A stretch of DNA of 50,336 nucleotides from an uncultured Clostridia bacterium (GCA_934454585.1 CAKSFP010000021.1:1-50336), one strand, 5' to 3'. Positions 27,233-36,991 are shown, counted from the first letter of the stretch. Numbers and translations are program-made. Notes: generated by a model not told the origin, from the letters alone.

Positions 27233-27246
27233 TATTCGCACCTCTC
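26726..27246 (-). repeat. 521-bp direct repeat, copy 2 (start of GLUG-esterase gene)
   Basis: The partner of 24,300-24,820, in the same orientation and at the same position within its gene. Recombination between the copies would delete 2,426 bases and fuse the two genes in frame. Confidence 0.9.
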
Positions 27247-27268
27247 TTTCTCACACCAACGAAATCAA

Positions 27269-29950
27269 CTAATCTTCAATGATAATGATCTCTCTAACAT
27301 TGCCGTTTCTTCGCCTTACCGCGAGCCGCATACCGTCTGTCAGCTCAATTCTGGTTGCGGTTGTAATCTTGCCGCTTCCGGCACTGTATCTCAGGATTTT
27401 CGTGTCTTCCGTAACATTGATAAGCTCATTAGCACCCGTTTCCTCAGAATTGTTGGTGCAGAGCGTCACCATAGGCAATGCCACATCACGGACCTCGCCG
27501 TATATAATATTAATCGCGGCATTGGTCGCCACAAGAGTGCTGTAATCCCATGTTTCGTAATAATCGCGGCTTATGTCATTGCAATCATGAAGCACGCGGA
27601 ACACCATAATAGTCTCCGCATCCGAGCTTGTCAGCGCCTTTGACAGCTCCCATCCGTTTGTCTCGTACTGAATGAGCATACCCGGCTTCAACCTCGACAT
27701 TGCATCGGATTTTGCCGACAGAGCGCTAGCAACAAGCCTTTGCACCTTCACACCGTTTTCATATCCTTCTACTGCCGTATATCTGTCACCGTTTTCATCC
27801 AGAATCGCTTTTACGCGCTCTATAAGCATTACGGGCGAATTGGTTTTGTTGATAATCGCCGAGCGGCCCTTTGTGCCCAGGCTGTAATTGGTAACAAAGG
27901 TGTAATACGCAATCGCTCCTATGTGCGATTCCTTAACATCGTAAAGTTCCACGGTATATGCACCTGATGAGAAATACTCAAGCGCCGCTCCCGATGACAA
28001 AACAGCCTCGGACATACCCTGATTTGCAATCTCAAACACCTTGGTCTTTTGGTCAACATAGTATTGTTTTTCAAAGACGCGGTTTACATATTGTTTTGAG
28101 CTTTTTTCGCTGTTCTTGGTGAATTCTGCTTCTGACGCCGCTCCGGCAAGATAAATCGATTTGATCGCACCGTTATCATCCGTTTCATACTTTATCATCT
28201 GCTTGGCAACTTTATTTCTGCTGTCACGCAGGGCGGAAAGTATTGCCGAGCCCGATTCCGATGAAACTGAATATTTGCCGGACACCGTCCTGCCGAATTT
28301 TATTTTATCGCCCTTTTCCGCGGTGAAATTCTCTATTGTATTGTCATCTGTGAGCACGCGGCAGGTAAATGCTCCGTCCATGCCGCGCTCAATCGCCGCG
28401 TCAATAAGATATCCATAGGCGGCGCCGCTCTGTCTTGTACTGTCGGCAATCTTGTCCGACGCTGCTATATTGCCGTCGCTGTCCAGATAGAATACTGCGC
28501 TGTCACCGATGTCCAATTTTTCGAAATCGCCGCTGCCGTCGTAGAGTTGCTCATACAAACCGTTCATTTTGTATTCCGCAGTGCCTCCGTCGGAACTGAT
28601 TGTATATGTTATCCCGTCATCATTGCCAATTGCGGTAATCTCGCCCTCGACAGTGCGTGAGCTGATAATAACGGAAACAATGTCTCCGCTCAGGCTGCGC
28701 GCTATGCTCAGAACATCATTTACCTTGATTTCATCCGCGCTGCATCTTTGTCCGTCCTTTATGATGCTTATGTCCTCCGTGCCCGTAACCAGGTTAACAT
28801 CGCAGTATTGATGATATCTACCATATATACCCCTTTCTATCACCGAGCTTACGGTCAGAATCTGATAGCTCCTGATTATCACCAAATCATATGCGCCGTC
28901 ATTATCAGTATCGTTAAAGCACACCGAACCGCTGTCTGGATTAATCTTATCCGCCGTTTTGTCCGCCTCGCTGAGCAGCTCGCCGTTATACAGCACCGTC
29001 AGACCCGACGACGGCAGCCGAAGCGTCTTAAGACGGCTGTTTTCATAATAGTAAAAAGCGGAAAAATTGCTGTCGTAACGGATGTCATCTGCTTGCACAA
29101 GCAAGGTGTCATTTGATGACACGGGCTCAATGTACAGCACCTTATCGTCATCCGTATTATAATAATACTCAACCCTTAATCCAAGGTACTGCTCGGCGTC
29201 CGCGATGTCTGTGTGATATTTCTTATCGGAAATGATGATTTCATCCTCAGACAGTCTTGCGTTTCCGCCGATGTTGCCGCCGAAAGCGGCGGTAACGAGT
29301 CCGGTTTCTCTTTTTATATTCAAAATATCACAAACGGTATCTTCGCCGATTGTGTACCTGTCGTCGGCTGACAATTCCTTTTCCAACAGCGGAATTTCCA
29401 GAGAATTTGATATCAGCAATGCAACATCGTCTCTGGTTGCTTCCGCATCAAAAGCAGAAATGCCCTTTGTTATGCCGAGACCGTTTGCCACGGAAACATA
29501 TCCCGACGGATATCCGCCGGATTGCTCCGCTTTGACCGAATATCCCAGAGCGCTGACAATGATTTTTACGGCGTCTGTGATTAATATGCTGTCGTCCGGG
29601 CCGAAGTAACCGTTTCCGTAACCCTCTATAAACCCGAGCTCCGTGCCGAGCCTTATGTTATCCTTTGCCCAAAAATCATCCGTCACATCGTAAAACACGG
29701 ATTCGCCGTCAAACGGAACTTGACTCTCAAGACCCAGCATTCTCAGCATCAGAGTTACAAATTCCGCACGGTTAACAGAATACTCGGGATGCAGCATTCC
29801 ATCCTCATATCCCTTGAATATTCCCAGCCCCCGCATCAGTCTCATAGGCTGTGACAGCTCTTCGGGCTGAGCAAAAACCGCATTCGGAATTGTAAAAATA
29901 AATACAAATGTAAGTATTAATGATGTTATTTTACTCAGTAATTTATCCAT
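27269..29950 (-). CDS. SLH-domain surface protein of unknown function (893 aa)
   Basis: Signal peptide (ending near IPNAVFAQPE), then SLH repeats in residues about 30-190 (MRGLGIFKGYEDGMLHPEYS, GTELGFIEGYGNGYFGPDDS, ANGLGITKG). The N-terminal SLH position contrasts with the C-terminal SLH of the giant protein. About 700 residues of beta-rich sequence follow without a recognised domain. They alternate strands and short acidic turns (DTDNDGAYDLVIIRSYQILT, EGEITAIGNDDGITYTIS, DIGDSAVFYLDSDGNIAAS), resembling repeated small barrels. I see no catalytic motif. ATG 29,950 follows AGAGGATG. It sits between the toroid protein and the GLUG-esterase in the operon, so a role as polysaccharide-binding scaffold is possible but unproven. 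Confidence 0.75.
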   Translation of the reverse strand: MDKLLSKITSLILTFVFIFTIPNAVFAQPEELSQPMRLMRGLGIFKGYEDGMLHPEYSVNRAEFVTLMLRMLGLESQVPFDGESVFYDVTDDFWAKDNIRLGTELGFIEGYGNGYFGPDDSILITDAVKIIVSALGYSVKAEQSGGYPSGYVSVANGLGITKGISAFDAEATRDDVALLISNSLEIPLLEKELSADDRYTIGEDTVCDILNIKRETGLVTAAFGGNIGGNARLSEDEIIISDKKYHTDIADAEQYLGLRVEYYYNTDDDKVLYIEPVSSNDTLLVQADDIRYDSNFSAFYYYENSRLKTLRLPSSGLTVLYNGELLSEADKTADKINPDSGSVCFNDTDNDGAYDLVIIRSYQILTVSSVIERGIYGRYHQYCDVNLVTGTEDISIIKDGQRCSADEIKVNDVLSIARSLSGDIVSVIISSRTVEGEITAIGNDDGITYTISSDGGTAEYKMNGLYEQLYDGSGDFEKLDIGDSAVFYLDSDGNIAASDKIADSTRQSGAAYGYLIDAAIERGMDGAFTCRVLTDDNTIENFTAEKGDKIKFGRTVSGKYSVSSESGSAILSALRDSRNKVAKQMIKYETDDNGAIKSIYLAGAASEAEFTKNSEKSSKQYVNRVFEKQYYVDQKTKVFEIANQGMSEAVLSSGAALEYFSSGAYTVELYDVKESHIGAIAYYTFVTNYSLGTKGRSAIINKTNSPVMLIERVKAILDENGDRYTAVEGYENGVKVQRLVASALSAKSDAMSRLKPGMLIQYETNGWELSKALTSSDAETIMVFRVLHDCNDISRDYYETWDYSTLVATNAAINIIYGEVRDVALPMVTLCTNNSEETGANELINVTEDTKILRYSAGSGKITTATRIELTDGMRLAVRRRNGNVREIIIIED

Positions 29951-29962
29951 GACATCCTCTTT

Positions 29963-32900
29963 CTATTTAACTTCCACGGTTATGCAGGCGGTCGCCTTCA
30001 AATCCGAGGATATTGCCTGCAAAGTGACTATTCCCTTGCGATACGCTCTGATTTTCATAGTTTCGGTGTTTATATCCGCAATTTCGGAATCGGAGCTGCA
30101 CCATGCGACAGCCTTTGACGAAGCATCGCTCGGTTCAACCGTAATGCCGATTTTCTTCTCATCACCGGAATTTAACACAATATAGTTCTCACTCGGATAA
30201 ATTCCGGTCACATTTACGGAATCCTCTCTTTCCTGCTGCCATCCTGTCTGGCTCTGAGGTCTCTCGCCATCGTAATATCTGTCGCTGACCACATAAGCAT
30301 GGAAATAGCCGCTTGTAGGCAAATCTGCCGCCTCGGGCATTTTGTCGGATTCACCTCTGATTGCCAGTTCCAGCGCCGCAAGTATGAACGGCATACTGCC
30401 GCCGTGCTCGCCGAGCGATACATTTTTTCTGGACGCGCCGCCGTCAACGAAGAATCCGTCCAAATAATTTGTCTCTACCATGTTGTTACCGATTTTTCGC
30501 GCCGCCTTGAGATACTCTGAATTTCCTGTGGCATTATACAGCTCGAGCATACCGCGCAGAACATGATACAGGTTAGTCGTTATCTCGTCGCAGGTAATCG
30601 AAACTCTGTCTCCCGGACCCGATATTCCCACTTCACCTATATTCAGATATCTTGCATATGCCCTCACCATCTGCCATGCTTCTTCCCTGTTTTCCTCGGT
30701 GCCGTCAATGCCCTCGGATGCGAGATATAGTTTGATTGCCCCCGGGAACATATAACTTGACGGAGATAATGCCTTCAAAACAGTTCCGGGACTACCGAAA
30801 TCGTATTCAACATCCTTCTTCACGACAAAACCAGTAAGCTTGGTTCCGTCCCACAGTACCTGGTGTACCTCCTGCTTTGTCTTGTCATACTGATACTTTG
30901 AGACAGCCGCAACTGATTTGAGCGCATTTGCAATCAGATTATCCGCTTCCTCGGGATAATCATTGCGGATTGTTTCCGCAAAGTAGAGAACAAACTCAGC
31001 AAAAGTCATAACGCCGTTAGGATTTCCCTGATAGTTTGCCTCCAATATCTCATCCTTGTTCTCCGGAGCAACATAGCCCTCGTTCACCAGGTCATCGGCA
31101 AACTGCATATAAAACAAATCCTCATAGTCTCTGCCGAAATTAATTCCGGTTTCGGCGTGCTGCTGTTCCCAGTCGTCTGGCAGCTGCTTATGACCCGGTG
31201 CATTGTGCGCCGTTGTATTCATATATCCTCCGAGTCCCGTTACCGGATGAACAATCGACTGAAAATGCCTTATCAGTCTGCCGCACCAGGTTCTTGCAAG
31301 TGTGCGTTCCTGCTCATCGAAGCTATATTTATACAAATTCACTGCCGCCATTATTAAATCGGGTGCCGCAAGTCTGAAGCCGATTTTGTTCGTGCTCTGA
31401 ATCAGCTTGCCAGCCATAGCCTCCTCGCTGTATTCATCAAGATTATACCAACCCTGCACCTGCTCATCGCTGACGCTGTCAAATGCCGCGTGACGGTTTG
31501 TAAGCAGATTCGACCAATCCTGCACATGGCCCTGCCATATTGCCGGAAATATCTTCAGGGTTTTTTCCTTATCCACGCGGAGCAATGATTCCCAATACGG
31601 ATTAACCGACTTTAATTCGTGTATGTTTCGCGGGCTGCTTGCATAAACCGTTTCGCCGGTGTCCAAATTTACACAGGCGTGACCGCCCCAGTATATCAAA
31701 CCCGTGGGCGAAATCTTATTGTCAAGATACCACTTACTGCTCTCGTCAACAAAATCCGTATATGTGCTGTCCCCTGTCAGATATGACATCAAATCGAAGG
31801 TTTCAAAAATTTCGCGCTGAGTTGAAAGATTTGAAGTCGGTATATCGGCATAATTAATATATATATTGTCCTGCGCAGAATACTCCTCAACAACATCCCA
31901 GGCTTTAGACGAGGTTATATCATTCGGCAGTCTCCAGTAAATCGGTGTAAGCGTTTTTCTGTCAAGACCGTCTGCCAGCAACGGAAGTGACGAATTTTTA
32001 GATTTGCCGTATTTGAGAGTATTGTCGCAATGCTGCAAAACAGCGTTAAGTCTGTTTATGTCGCTCAGATATGTATCCTGGTCGGCATAGTTTACCCTCA
32101 TAGAGCTTTTTACCGACGGGTTATCCTTTGCGGTTGCCGTGACAACAAAAAACTCGCTTGTGTCAAACGGTATTTCCTCGGCAACTGTCAGCACGCCCGT
32201 TTCGGAATTGACGGAAACCCCGTCGGGGATTACCCCTCCGTCAATGGCTTCCAGCTTAAATGTACATTCTTTGTTTTGCACAGGATTTCCGAATGCGTCA
32301 TAATAATCCGCAGAGTATTTATAGACCTCGTCTGACGGATTGGTAACCCTGTAAGGACCGGAGATTTTCATTTCCGAAAGTTCCGCCTTAGACAAACCTA
32401 TTGTTTTTGATATTTCCAGTGTGTTGCCGTTATAAACAATCCCGTCGAATTTAACATTCAAAACAAGGCTGCCGGCGGTGGGTGCCTCGCTGCTCAGCAC
32501 AATTTTACAGCGGTAGCCGTCATCGGCATCCGTGATTAGTTCAACCCCCGAAGGCATTGTGCCGAGACTCCATATTACGGTTTGCCCGCCTATCGGCTGT
32601 TTCTCCGTATCGGTAAGCGACACTGTATAGTCATACTCATAGCTCCCCGTTTCGGGCACGGATATTTTGTCGCCGCCGATAATTTTCACATCGCCGTCGA
32701 AAACTTGCTCAGTGTAAATCTGAATATTATCCGTAAGAAATCCGGTTGCATACTTTGTGCTCATAAGCATCCTCGATATGCTTGCCGCACTGTTGAGAAA
32801 CGCAAGTGTACTTGCCGCCTTATCACCGTTTACATACACATCCGCAACTCCGTTTTTCAAATCGAGTTCTACGGCAATTGTATACTTTGTATTGATTCTG

Positions 32901-33400
32901 TAATCCGATATCAGCGTATGATATTTACTCCCGGTGACTGCGGAAGACACATCTGAAACCACATTGCTCGATTCTGTCTTATATTTTATACCGCCGTCAA
33001 CCGTTTCTATGGATATAAGCGGCAAATCATTATCGTTTAGCAGTGACATCAGAACATTTTCATTGGTCTTCCTGCCTATCTGCATAAAATCTGCCGATAC
33101 AAAGAGCTTTTGACCCTCAACAGGGTCAAAGCTTTTTGAAACAGCGGCGCTGATACCGTCAGAAAAGGTATCGACGCGCATCCATGATGTACCTCCGAGA
33201 TTTTGCTTGGATATTTTTCCTGTGCAGGAGAACACATCCGAAATTTCACCGGTTTCAAAATTCTCATCAAGTATTACGCTTTTAATGACATTTGACTCCG
33301 CATACACCGCATTAAACCGAGGCATAATTGGAAACGATATTGCAAATGTCAAAGCGAAAACAACAATGCGCCTGATAAATACTTTAATATATCTGTTCAT
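29963..33400 (-). CDS. Secreted alpha/alpha-toroid protein with LamG-like front and Big2 tail; candidate polysaccharide lyase or hydrolase
   Basis: 1,145 residues from ATG 33,400 (AAAGGG upstream; the longer TTG frame lacks a site). Signal peptide to about AVYAES. Residues about 30-230: LamG-like sandwich (ILDENFETGEISDVF, KYTIAVELDLKNGVADVYVN). About 230-430: Ig-like segments. About 440-1,010: helix-rich catalytic-type region with GLIYWGGHACVNLDTGE, PRNIHELKSVNPYWESLLRV, IWQGHVQDWSNLLTNRHAAF, GRDYEDLFYMQFADDL. The His-rich pieces resemble a poorly described bacterial toroid family related to pectic lyases. The C-terminal ~80 residues are a Big2 domain (DASSKAVAWCSSDSEIADI). No SLH anchor. 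Its place directly after the transporter makes it a good candidate for the extracellular depolymerase. The enzyme class is inferred, not shown. Confidence 0.65.
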   Translation of the reverse strand: MNRYIKVFIRRIVVFALTFAISFPIMPRFNAVYAESNVIKSVILDENFETGEISDVFSCTGKISKQNLGGTSWMRVDTFSDGISAAVSKSFDPVEGQKLFVSADFMQIGRKTNENVLMSLLNDNDLPLISIETVDGGIKYKTESSNVVSDVSSAVTGSKYHTLISDYRINTKYTIAVELDLKNGVADVYVNGDKAASTLAFLNSAASISRMLMSTKYATGFLTDNIQIYTEQVFDGDVKIIGGDKISVPETGSYEYDYTVSLTDTEKQPIGGQTVIWSLGTMPSGVELITDADDGYRCKIVLSSEAPTAGSLVLNVKFDGIVYNGNTLEISKTIGLSKAELSEMKISGPYRVTNPSDEVYKYSADYYDAFGNPVQNKECTFKLEAIDGGVIPDGVSVNSETGVLTVAEEIPFDTSEFFVVTATAKDNPSVKSSMRVNYADQDTYLSDINRLNAVLQHCDNTLKYGKSKNSSLPLLADGLDRKTLTPIYWRLPNDITSSKAWDVVEEYSAQDNIYINYADIPTSNLSTQREIFETFDLMSYLTGDSTYTDFVDESSKWYLDNKISPTGLIYWGGHACVNLDTGETVYASSPRNIHELKSVNPYWESLLRVDKEKTLKIFPAIWQGHVQDWSNLLTNRHAAFDSVSDEQVQGWYNLDEYSEEAMAGKLIQSTNKIGFRLAAPDLIMAAVNLYKYSFDEQERTLARTWCGRLIRHFQSIVHPVTGLGGYMNTTAHNAPGHKQLPDDWEQQHAETGINFGRDYEDLFYMQFADDLVNEGYVAPENKDEILEANYQGNPNGVMTFAEFVLYFAETIRNDYPEEADNLIANALKSVAAVSKYQYDKTKQEVHQVLWDGTKLTGFVVKKDVEYDFGSPGTVLKALSPSSYMFPGAIKLYLASEGIDGTEENREEAWQMVRAYARYLNIGEVGISGPGDRVSITCDEITTNLYHVLRGMLELYNATGNSEYLKAARKIGNNMVETNYLDGFFVDGGASRKNVSLGEHGGSMPFILAALELAIRGESDKMPEAADLPTSGYFHAYVVSDRYYDGERPQSQTGWQQEREDSVNVTGIYPSENYIVLNSGDEKKIGITVEPSDASSKAVAWCSSDSEIADINTETMKIRAYRKGIVTLQAISSDLKATACITVEVK

Positions 33401-33437
33401 TATATGACCCTTTCCGAAGTACTTTCCCAAATAACCG

Positions 33438-34379
33438 TTACCACAGACCGTAGTCGCTCACTTTTCTGCTTATGAAATTGGTAGCGAACAGCATTATCAA
33501 GCTTACCGCCGAATTGAAAAGACCGACTGCGGTTGAATAGCTCCAGTTTTGCTCGAGAAGACCCTTTCTGTAAACATAGGTTGATATAACATCGGCAACC
33601 TCGAGCGTCGCGTCATTGTAGAGCAAAATGAGTTTTTCATAGCCTACCGTCAGCACATTTCCCAGTCTTATGATGAGCATCATAATTATCGTTGAGGAAA
33701 TACCGGGCAGTGTGACATGGATAAGCTGCTTAAATCTGCCTGCACCGTCTATTGTCGCAGCCTCATATAATGAAGCGTCAATACTTGTGAGCGCCGCGAG
33801 ATAAATAATAGAGCCCCAGCCAACGCCTTTCCAAACCTCGGAAACGACATACACCGGCACAAAATATTTCGGATAATTCAAAAGCGACACCCTCGGCATA
33901 CCGAATACCGACAGCAGAGATGTTACAATACCCTTGTCACTTGTAAAATCCTTAATAATTCCGCATACAACCACAAGTGAAATAAAGTGAGGCAGATATG
34001 ACGCATTCTGAACAAGCTTTGAAAATCTCTGTGCCCTGAGTTCATTAAACAGGAGCGCCAAAATGATTGGTGCCGGAAAAGTCACAACTAGAGTTGACAG
34101 GCTGATGCGAAGTGTGTTTCTCATCAAAATGCCGAATGACGGGCTTGTGAAAAATGATATAAAATGCTTTAATCCTACCCACGGGCTTTTCATGCCGAGA
34201 CCGGGGGTGTAATCCTTAAATGCAATCAATGCGCCGTAAAGCGGAAAATATGCAAATATCACATAATACGCAATTACCGGCACAAGCAGCAGATACAGCG
34301 ATTTATTAACCTTATAATCCTTTTTGATTTCTTCAATTCGATAATTGTCACTTACTTTTTTTGTTGTTTGTTTCTTCAT
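33438..34379 (-). CDS. Carbohydrate ABC transporter permease, LplB/YteP-type
   Basis: A 313-residue permease with six hydrophobic segments and the inner-membrane binding-protein-dependent loop SIDASLYEAATIDGAGRFKQ that couples to the ATPase. The LplB-like front VPVIAYYVIFAYFPLYGALI is followed by AFKDYTPGLG. The start is ATG 34,379 because AAGGAG lies 8 bases before it; that site overlaps the stop of the preceding permease gene, so translation is coupled. Relatives import oligo-uronides or complex oligosaccharides with a partner permease and a lipoprotein, usually sharing an ATPase (MsmX-like) encoded elsewhere. No ATPase gene is in this window, which fits that habit. Confidence 0.9.
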   Translation of the reverse strand: MKKQTTKKVSDNYRIEEIKKDYKVNKSLYLLLVPVIAYYVIFAYFPLYGALIAFKDYTPGLGMKSPWVGLKHFISFFTSPSFGILMRNTLRISLSTLVVTFPAPIILALLFNELRAQRFSKLVQNASYLPHFISLVVVCGIIKDFTSDKGIVTSLLSVFGMPRVSLLNYPKYFVPVYVVSEVWKGVGWGSIIYLAALTSIDASLYEAATIDGAGRFKQLIHVTLPGISSTIIMMLIIRLGNVLTVGYEKLILLYNDATLEVADVISTYVYRKGLLEQNWSYSTAVGLFNSAVSLIMLFATNFISRKVSDYGLW

Positions 34380-34384
34380 TGAAA

Positions 34385-35263
34385 TCACTCCTTAACTGCG
34401 CCAACCATAACGCCTTTTACAAAATACCTCTGCAAAAACGGGAACAAGACCAAAATAGGCAGGGTTGCCACTATGGTAACAGCGTATTTTATTGTTTCGC
34501 CTATTGAGAACTGGTCTGAAAAAGACGCGTCACCCGCCATGGATGAAGTGTCGTTTTCTATCAAAATTTCGCGCAGCAATAATTGCAGGGGGAACTTTGT
34601 CCTTGTTCTCAAGTAAATTGACGCATAGAACCATGAATTCCACAAATCCACCGCATAGTACAGCACAATAACGGCTATTATAGGCAGAGAAAGCGGCACG
34701 ACAACCTTAAATAATATTTGGATATGGGTAGCGCCGTCGAGCTTTGACGCCTCTATAAGACTGTCCGGAATCTGCGAAAATGATGTCCGCATAATGATGA
34801 GATAATATGTGTTTATCGCAAGCGGAAGCAGGATTGCCCAATAGGTGTCATTAAGATGCAGAGTCTTTGTCACAAGCAGATACATGGGGATTAAGCCGCC
34901 GTTTATGTACATTGTTACAGTAAAAAACTTTGTAAGCAACTTTCTCCAATACACGCCCTTCTGCGAGAGACCGTATGCTCCGATGCAGGTCATCACTATG
35001 CTGAGCGCCAGGCCCCCGGCAACCAGGATTACGGTGTTCAATCCGCCTTTTACTATCATGGGATTCTTGAATACCGCGTGGTAAGCGTCAAATGTAAATT
35101 GCTTCGGCAATAACAGCACACCGCTGTGCGCCATCATCAAATCGCTGTTGCTCAGCGACGCACAAAGGACATGCCACATCGGATAAAACATGACTATGGC
35201 AATAAATGTCATAAAAACTATGTTGCACACATTAAAAATTCGTTCTGAAACTGATGTTTTCAT
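34385..35263 (-). CDS. Carbohydrate ABC transporter permease, YtcP/LplC-type
   Basis: A 292-residue partner permease with six helices. It has FMTFIAIVMFYPMWHVLCAS at the N-terminus, the coupling loop PDSLIEASKLDGATHIQILF, then VVPLSLPIIAVIVLYYAVDL and the conserved ending FPFLQRYFVKGVMVGAVKE. It forms the membrane channel with the LplB-type protein encoded next. TGGAG precedes ATG 35,263. A 13-base stem-loop lies between it and the binding-protein gene upstream, so it is probably made in smaller amounts than the binding protein. Confidence 0.9.
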   Translation of the reverse strand: MKTSVSERIFNVCNIVFMTFIAIVMFYPMWHVLCASLSNSDLMMAHSGVLLLPKQFTFDAYHAVFKNPMIVKGGLNTVILVAGGLALSIVMTCIGAYGLSQKGVYWRKLLTKFFTVTMYINGGLIPMYLLVTKTLHLNDTYWAILLPLAINTYYLIIMRTSFSQIPDSLIEASKLDGATHIQILFKVVVPLSLPIIAVIVLYYAVDLWNSWFYASIYLRTRTKFPLQLLLREILIENDTSSMAGDASFSDQFSIGETIKYAVTIVATLPILVLFPFLQRYFVKGVMVGAVKE

Positions 35264-35317
35264 TTTTTACTCCATTTCGTATTTAATACATTGTAAGCGC
35301 CTTGCGGAATCGACAGA

Positions 35318-35355
35318 AATCGAAATGCCAAATCTTACGATATGGCATTTTGATT
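35318..35355 (-). promoter_or_regulatory. Stem-loop between binding-protein and permease genes
   Basis: AATCGAAATGCCA pairs with TGGCATTTTGATT (one G-T pair) around a 12-base loop, 11 bases past the lipoprotein stop. There is no long T run on the minus strand. This is the usual place for an mRNA-stabilising or partly terminating hairpin that keeps binding protein in excess of permease. Confidence 0.75.
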
Positions 35356-35365
35356 CGTCCCGTTA

Positions 35366-36949
35366 TCAGCGATTGTTGTATCTCTCAAACGCTTTGTTTT
35401 TAATCTCCAATACTTTCGGCAGACCGTATGCGTTGAGTTTTTCAACATATTCATCAAACTTACTGAGAGGTTCAACTCCCGTAATAAACTTAACTATCAT
35501 CTGATCGGCATATTTGTTTACCTCGCTGAGCAGCTGGGCAAGCTCCGTAGTCTCGTCAGCCGTAGGTGTAACCAGTGGAGCAGACCGCTCGGAAGCCTTG
35601 TCTACACCCTTGAGCCAGTTATCCAGCGCCATCTTTTGCTGTGGCAGGTTGTAATACTGTTCGAGATATCTTTCGTCAGAATAGAATGGCATTCCGCCCG
35701 AATTGCCGACAATAACATTGAGTCCCATTGCCTGCGACATAGTAAGACCGTCGGGATTATTCATTATCAAATCGGTGTATTTGGGATATCCGTTCTCCAT
35801 CGTATAGCTTACGCCCTCTTCACCGAAACAATAGAACATATGTCCTTCATCAGTAAAACCATAGTCCAGAAATTTTGCTGCAAGTTCGGGATACTTGCAT
35901 TTCTTGTTGATGGCAATACCGTTACCGGTTACATTACTCGAAAGATATGCGCAATCGTTTATCTCGCCTTTGTTAAATGTCGGGTACACGACGCCGGTTA
36001 ATTCAAAATTCGGGTCCTGCGCACGGCCTGCCTTCATATACTGACCTATGCCTGCGCCTCCGCTTGTTATTGTAGCACCCGTTTTGCCGGTAAGCATCTG
36101 GCTGTCTATGAGCTTTTTGTCCACGGAAACAATGTTTTTGTCAAGCAGCCCCTTGTTATACCAATCGTTCAATATGGCAAGGGCATTCTTAAATTCGGGC
36201 TGTGCCGGGCCAAACTTCATCTCTCCGTTGTCAACATAGAAGTCATATATGGCACCGAGCATATTCAATGTGTATGTAAGCATATTGTAGTTAAAAGACA
36301 GAGGCGCTTCGGCATTCTTTTTATCCTTAAACGCCTGAAGCATGGTTTCCCAATCACTGACCGTCTCCGGATACGAAAGCCCGAGCTCTTTAATCCAATC
36401 TGCCCTCACAGCCGGACCGGTTGCCAAACGCAGCTTATTGGTGGGCATTATGGACGGAAACATATAATAATCACCCTTATCGGTCTTTGCTGCTCTGTCG
36501 AATTCGGGATTATCCTGCAAATACTTAAACAATGCCGGTGCATATTCCTTGTAATCGCCGAGGGGCGTAATGACATTGTCGTTTATCGCCCTTTCCGGAC
36601 CGCCGGCATAATATAACAGCCAGTTATTTTCAACCATATCGGGCATATCGTCCGACGAAATCATCAGGTTGAGCGTCTCTCTCGCCTGACCTGCGGCAGG
36701 GTGAATGTAAGTAACCTTTACGCCCGTCCTCTTTTCAAGTTCCTTTGCAACCGGCGTGTCGCCGAAATTACTTACAGACGACGATATATTCACAGGAAGG
36801 TCTCTGTACAAAGTAAGCTCTGCATCCGCCTTTACGGGATATGAGCTTAAGTCAAAATCCTTGCTCACGGTGTCCGTCTTCTGACATCCGGTGCAAGCCA
36901 CCAAAACAGCAGAAAGAACTGCCACGGATTTTTTTAATTTGTTTTTCAC
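35366..36949 (-). CDS. Extracellular solute-binding lipoprotein, LplA-type
   Basis: A 527-residue binding lipoprotein starting at GTG 36,949, with AAAGGAGA 8 bases upstream. Signal MKNKLKKSVAVLSAVLVACT contains a lipobox whose modified Cys would be residue 19 (LVAC). The mature part shows the family-1 binding-protein features KELEKRTGVKVTYIHPAAGQ, LMISSDDMPDMVENNWLLY, and KCKYPELAAKFLDYGFTDEG with YCFGEEG after it. LplA-type proteins are about 500 residues and capture oligosaccharides for the two permeases encoded next. It is the first gene of the minus-strand operon, directly behind the predicted promoter at 36,992-37,020. The substrate is presumably a pectic oligosaccharide, from context. 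Confidence 0.88.
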   Translation of the reverse strand: MKNKLKKSVAVLSAVLVACTGCQKTDTVSKDFDLSSYPVKADAELTLYRDLPVNISSSVSNFGDTPVAKELEKRTGVKVTYIHPAAGQARETLNLMISSDDMPDMVENNWLLYYAGGPERAINDNVITPLGDYKEYAPALFKYLQDNPEFDRAAKTDKGDYYMFPSIMPTNKLRLATGPAVRADWIKELGLSYPETVSDWETMLQAFKDKKNAEAPLSFNYNMLTYTLNMLGAIYDFYVDNGEMKFGPAQPEFKNALAILNDWYNKGLLDKNIVSVDKKLIDSQMLTGKTGATITSGGAGIGQYMKAGRAQDPNFELTGVVYPTFNKGEINDCAYLSSNVTGNGIAINKKCKYPELAAKFLDYGFTDEGHMFYCFGEEGVSYTMENGYPKYTDLIMNNPDGLTMSQAMGLNVIVGNSGGMPFYSDERYLEQYYNLPQQKMALDNWLKGVDKASERSAPLVTPTADETTELAQLLSEVNKYADQMIVKFITGVEPLSKFDEYVEKLNAYGLPKVLEIKNKAFERYNNR

Positions 36950-36991
36950 GCTACTCGTCTCCTTTTTCGATTAGATTTATCTTATAACCCG

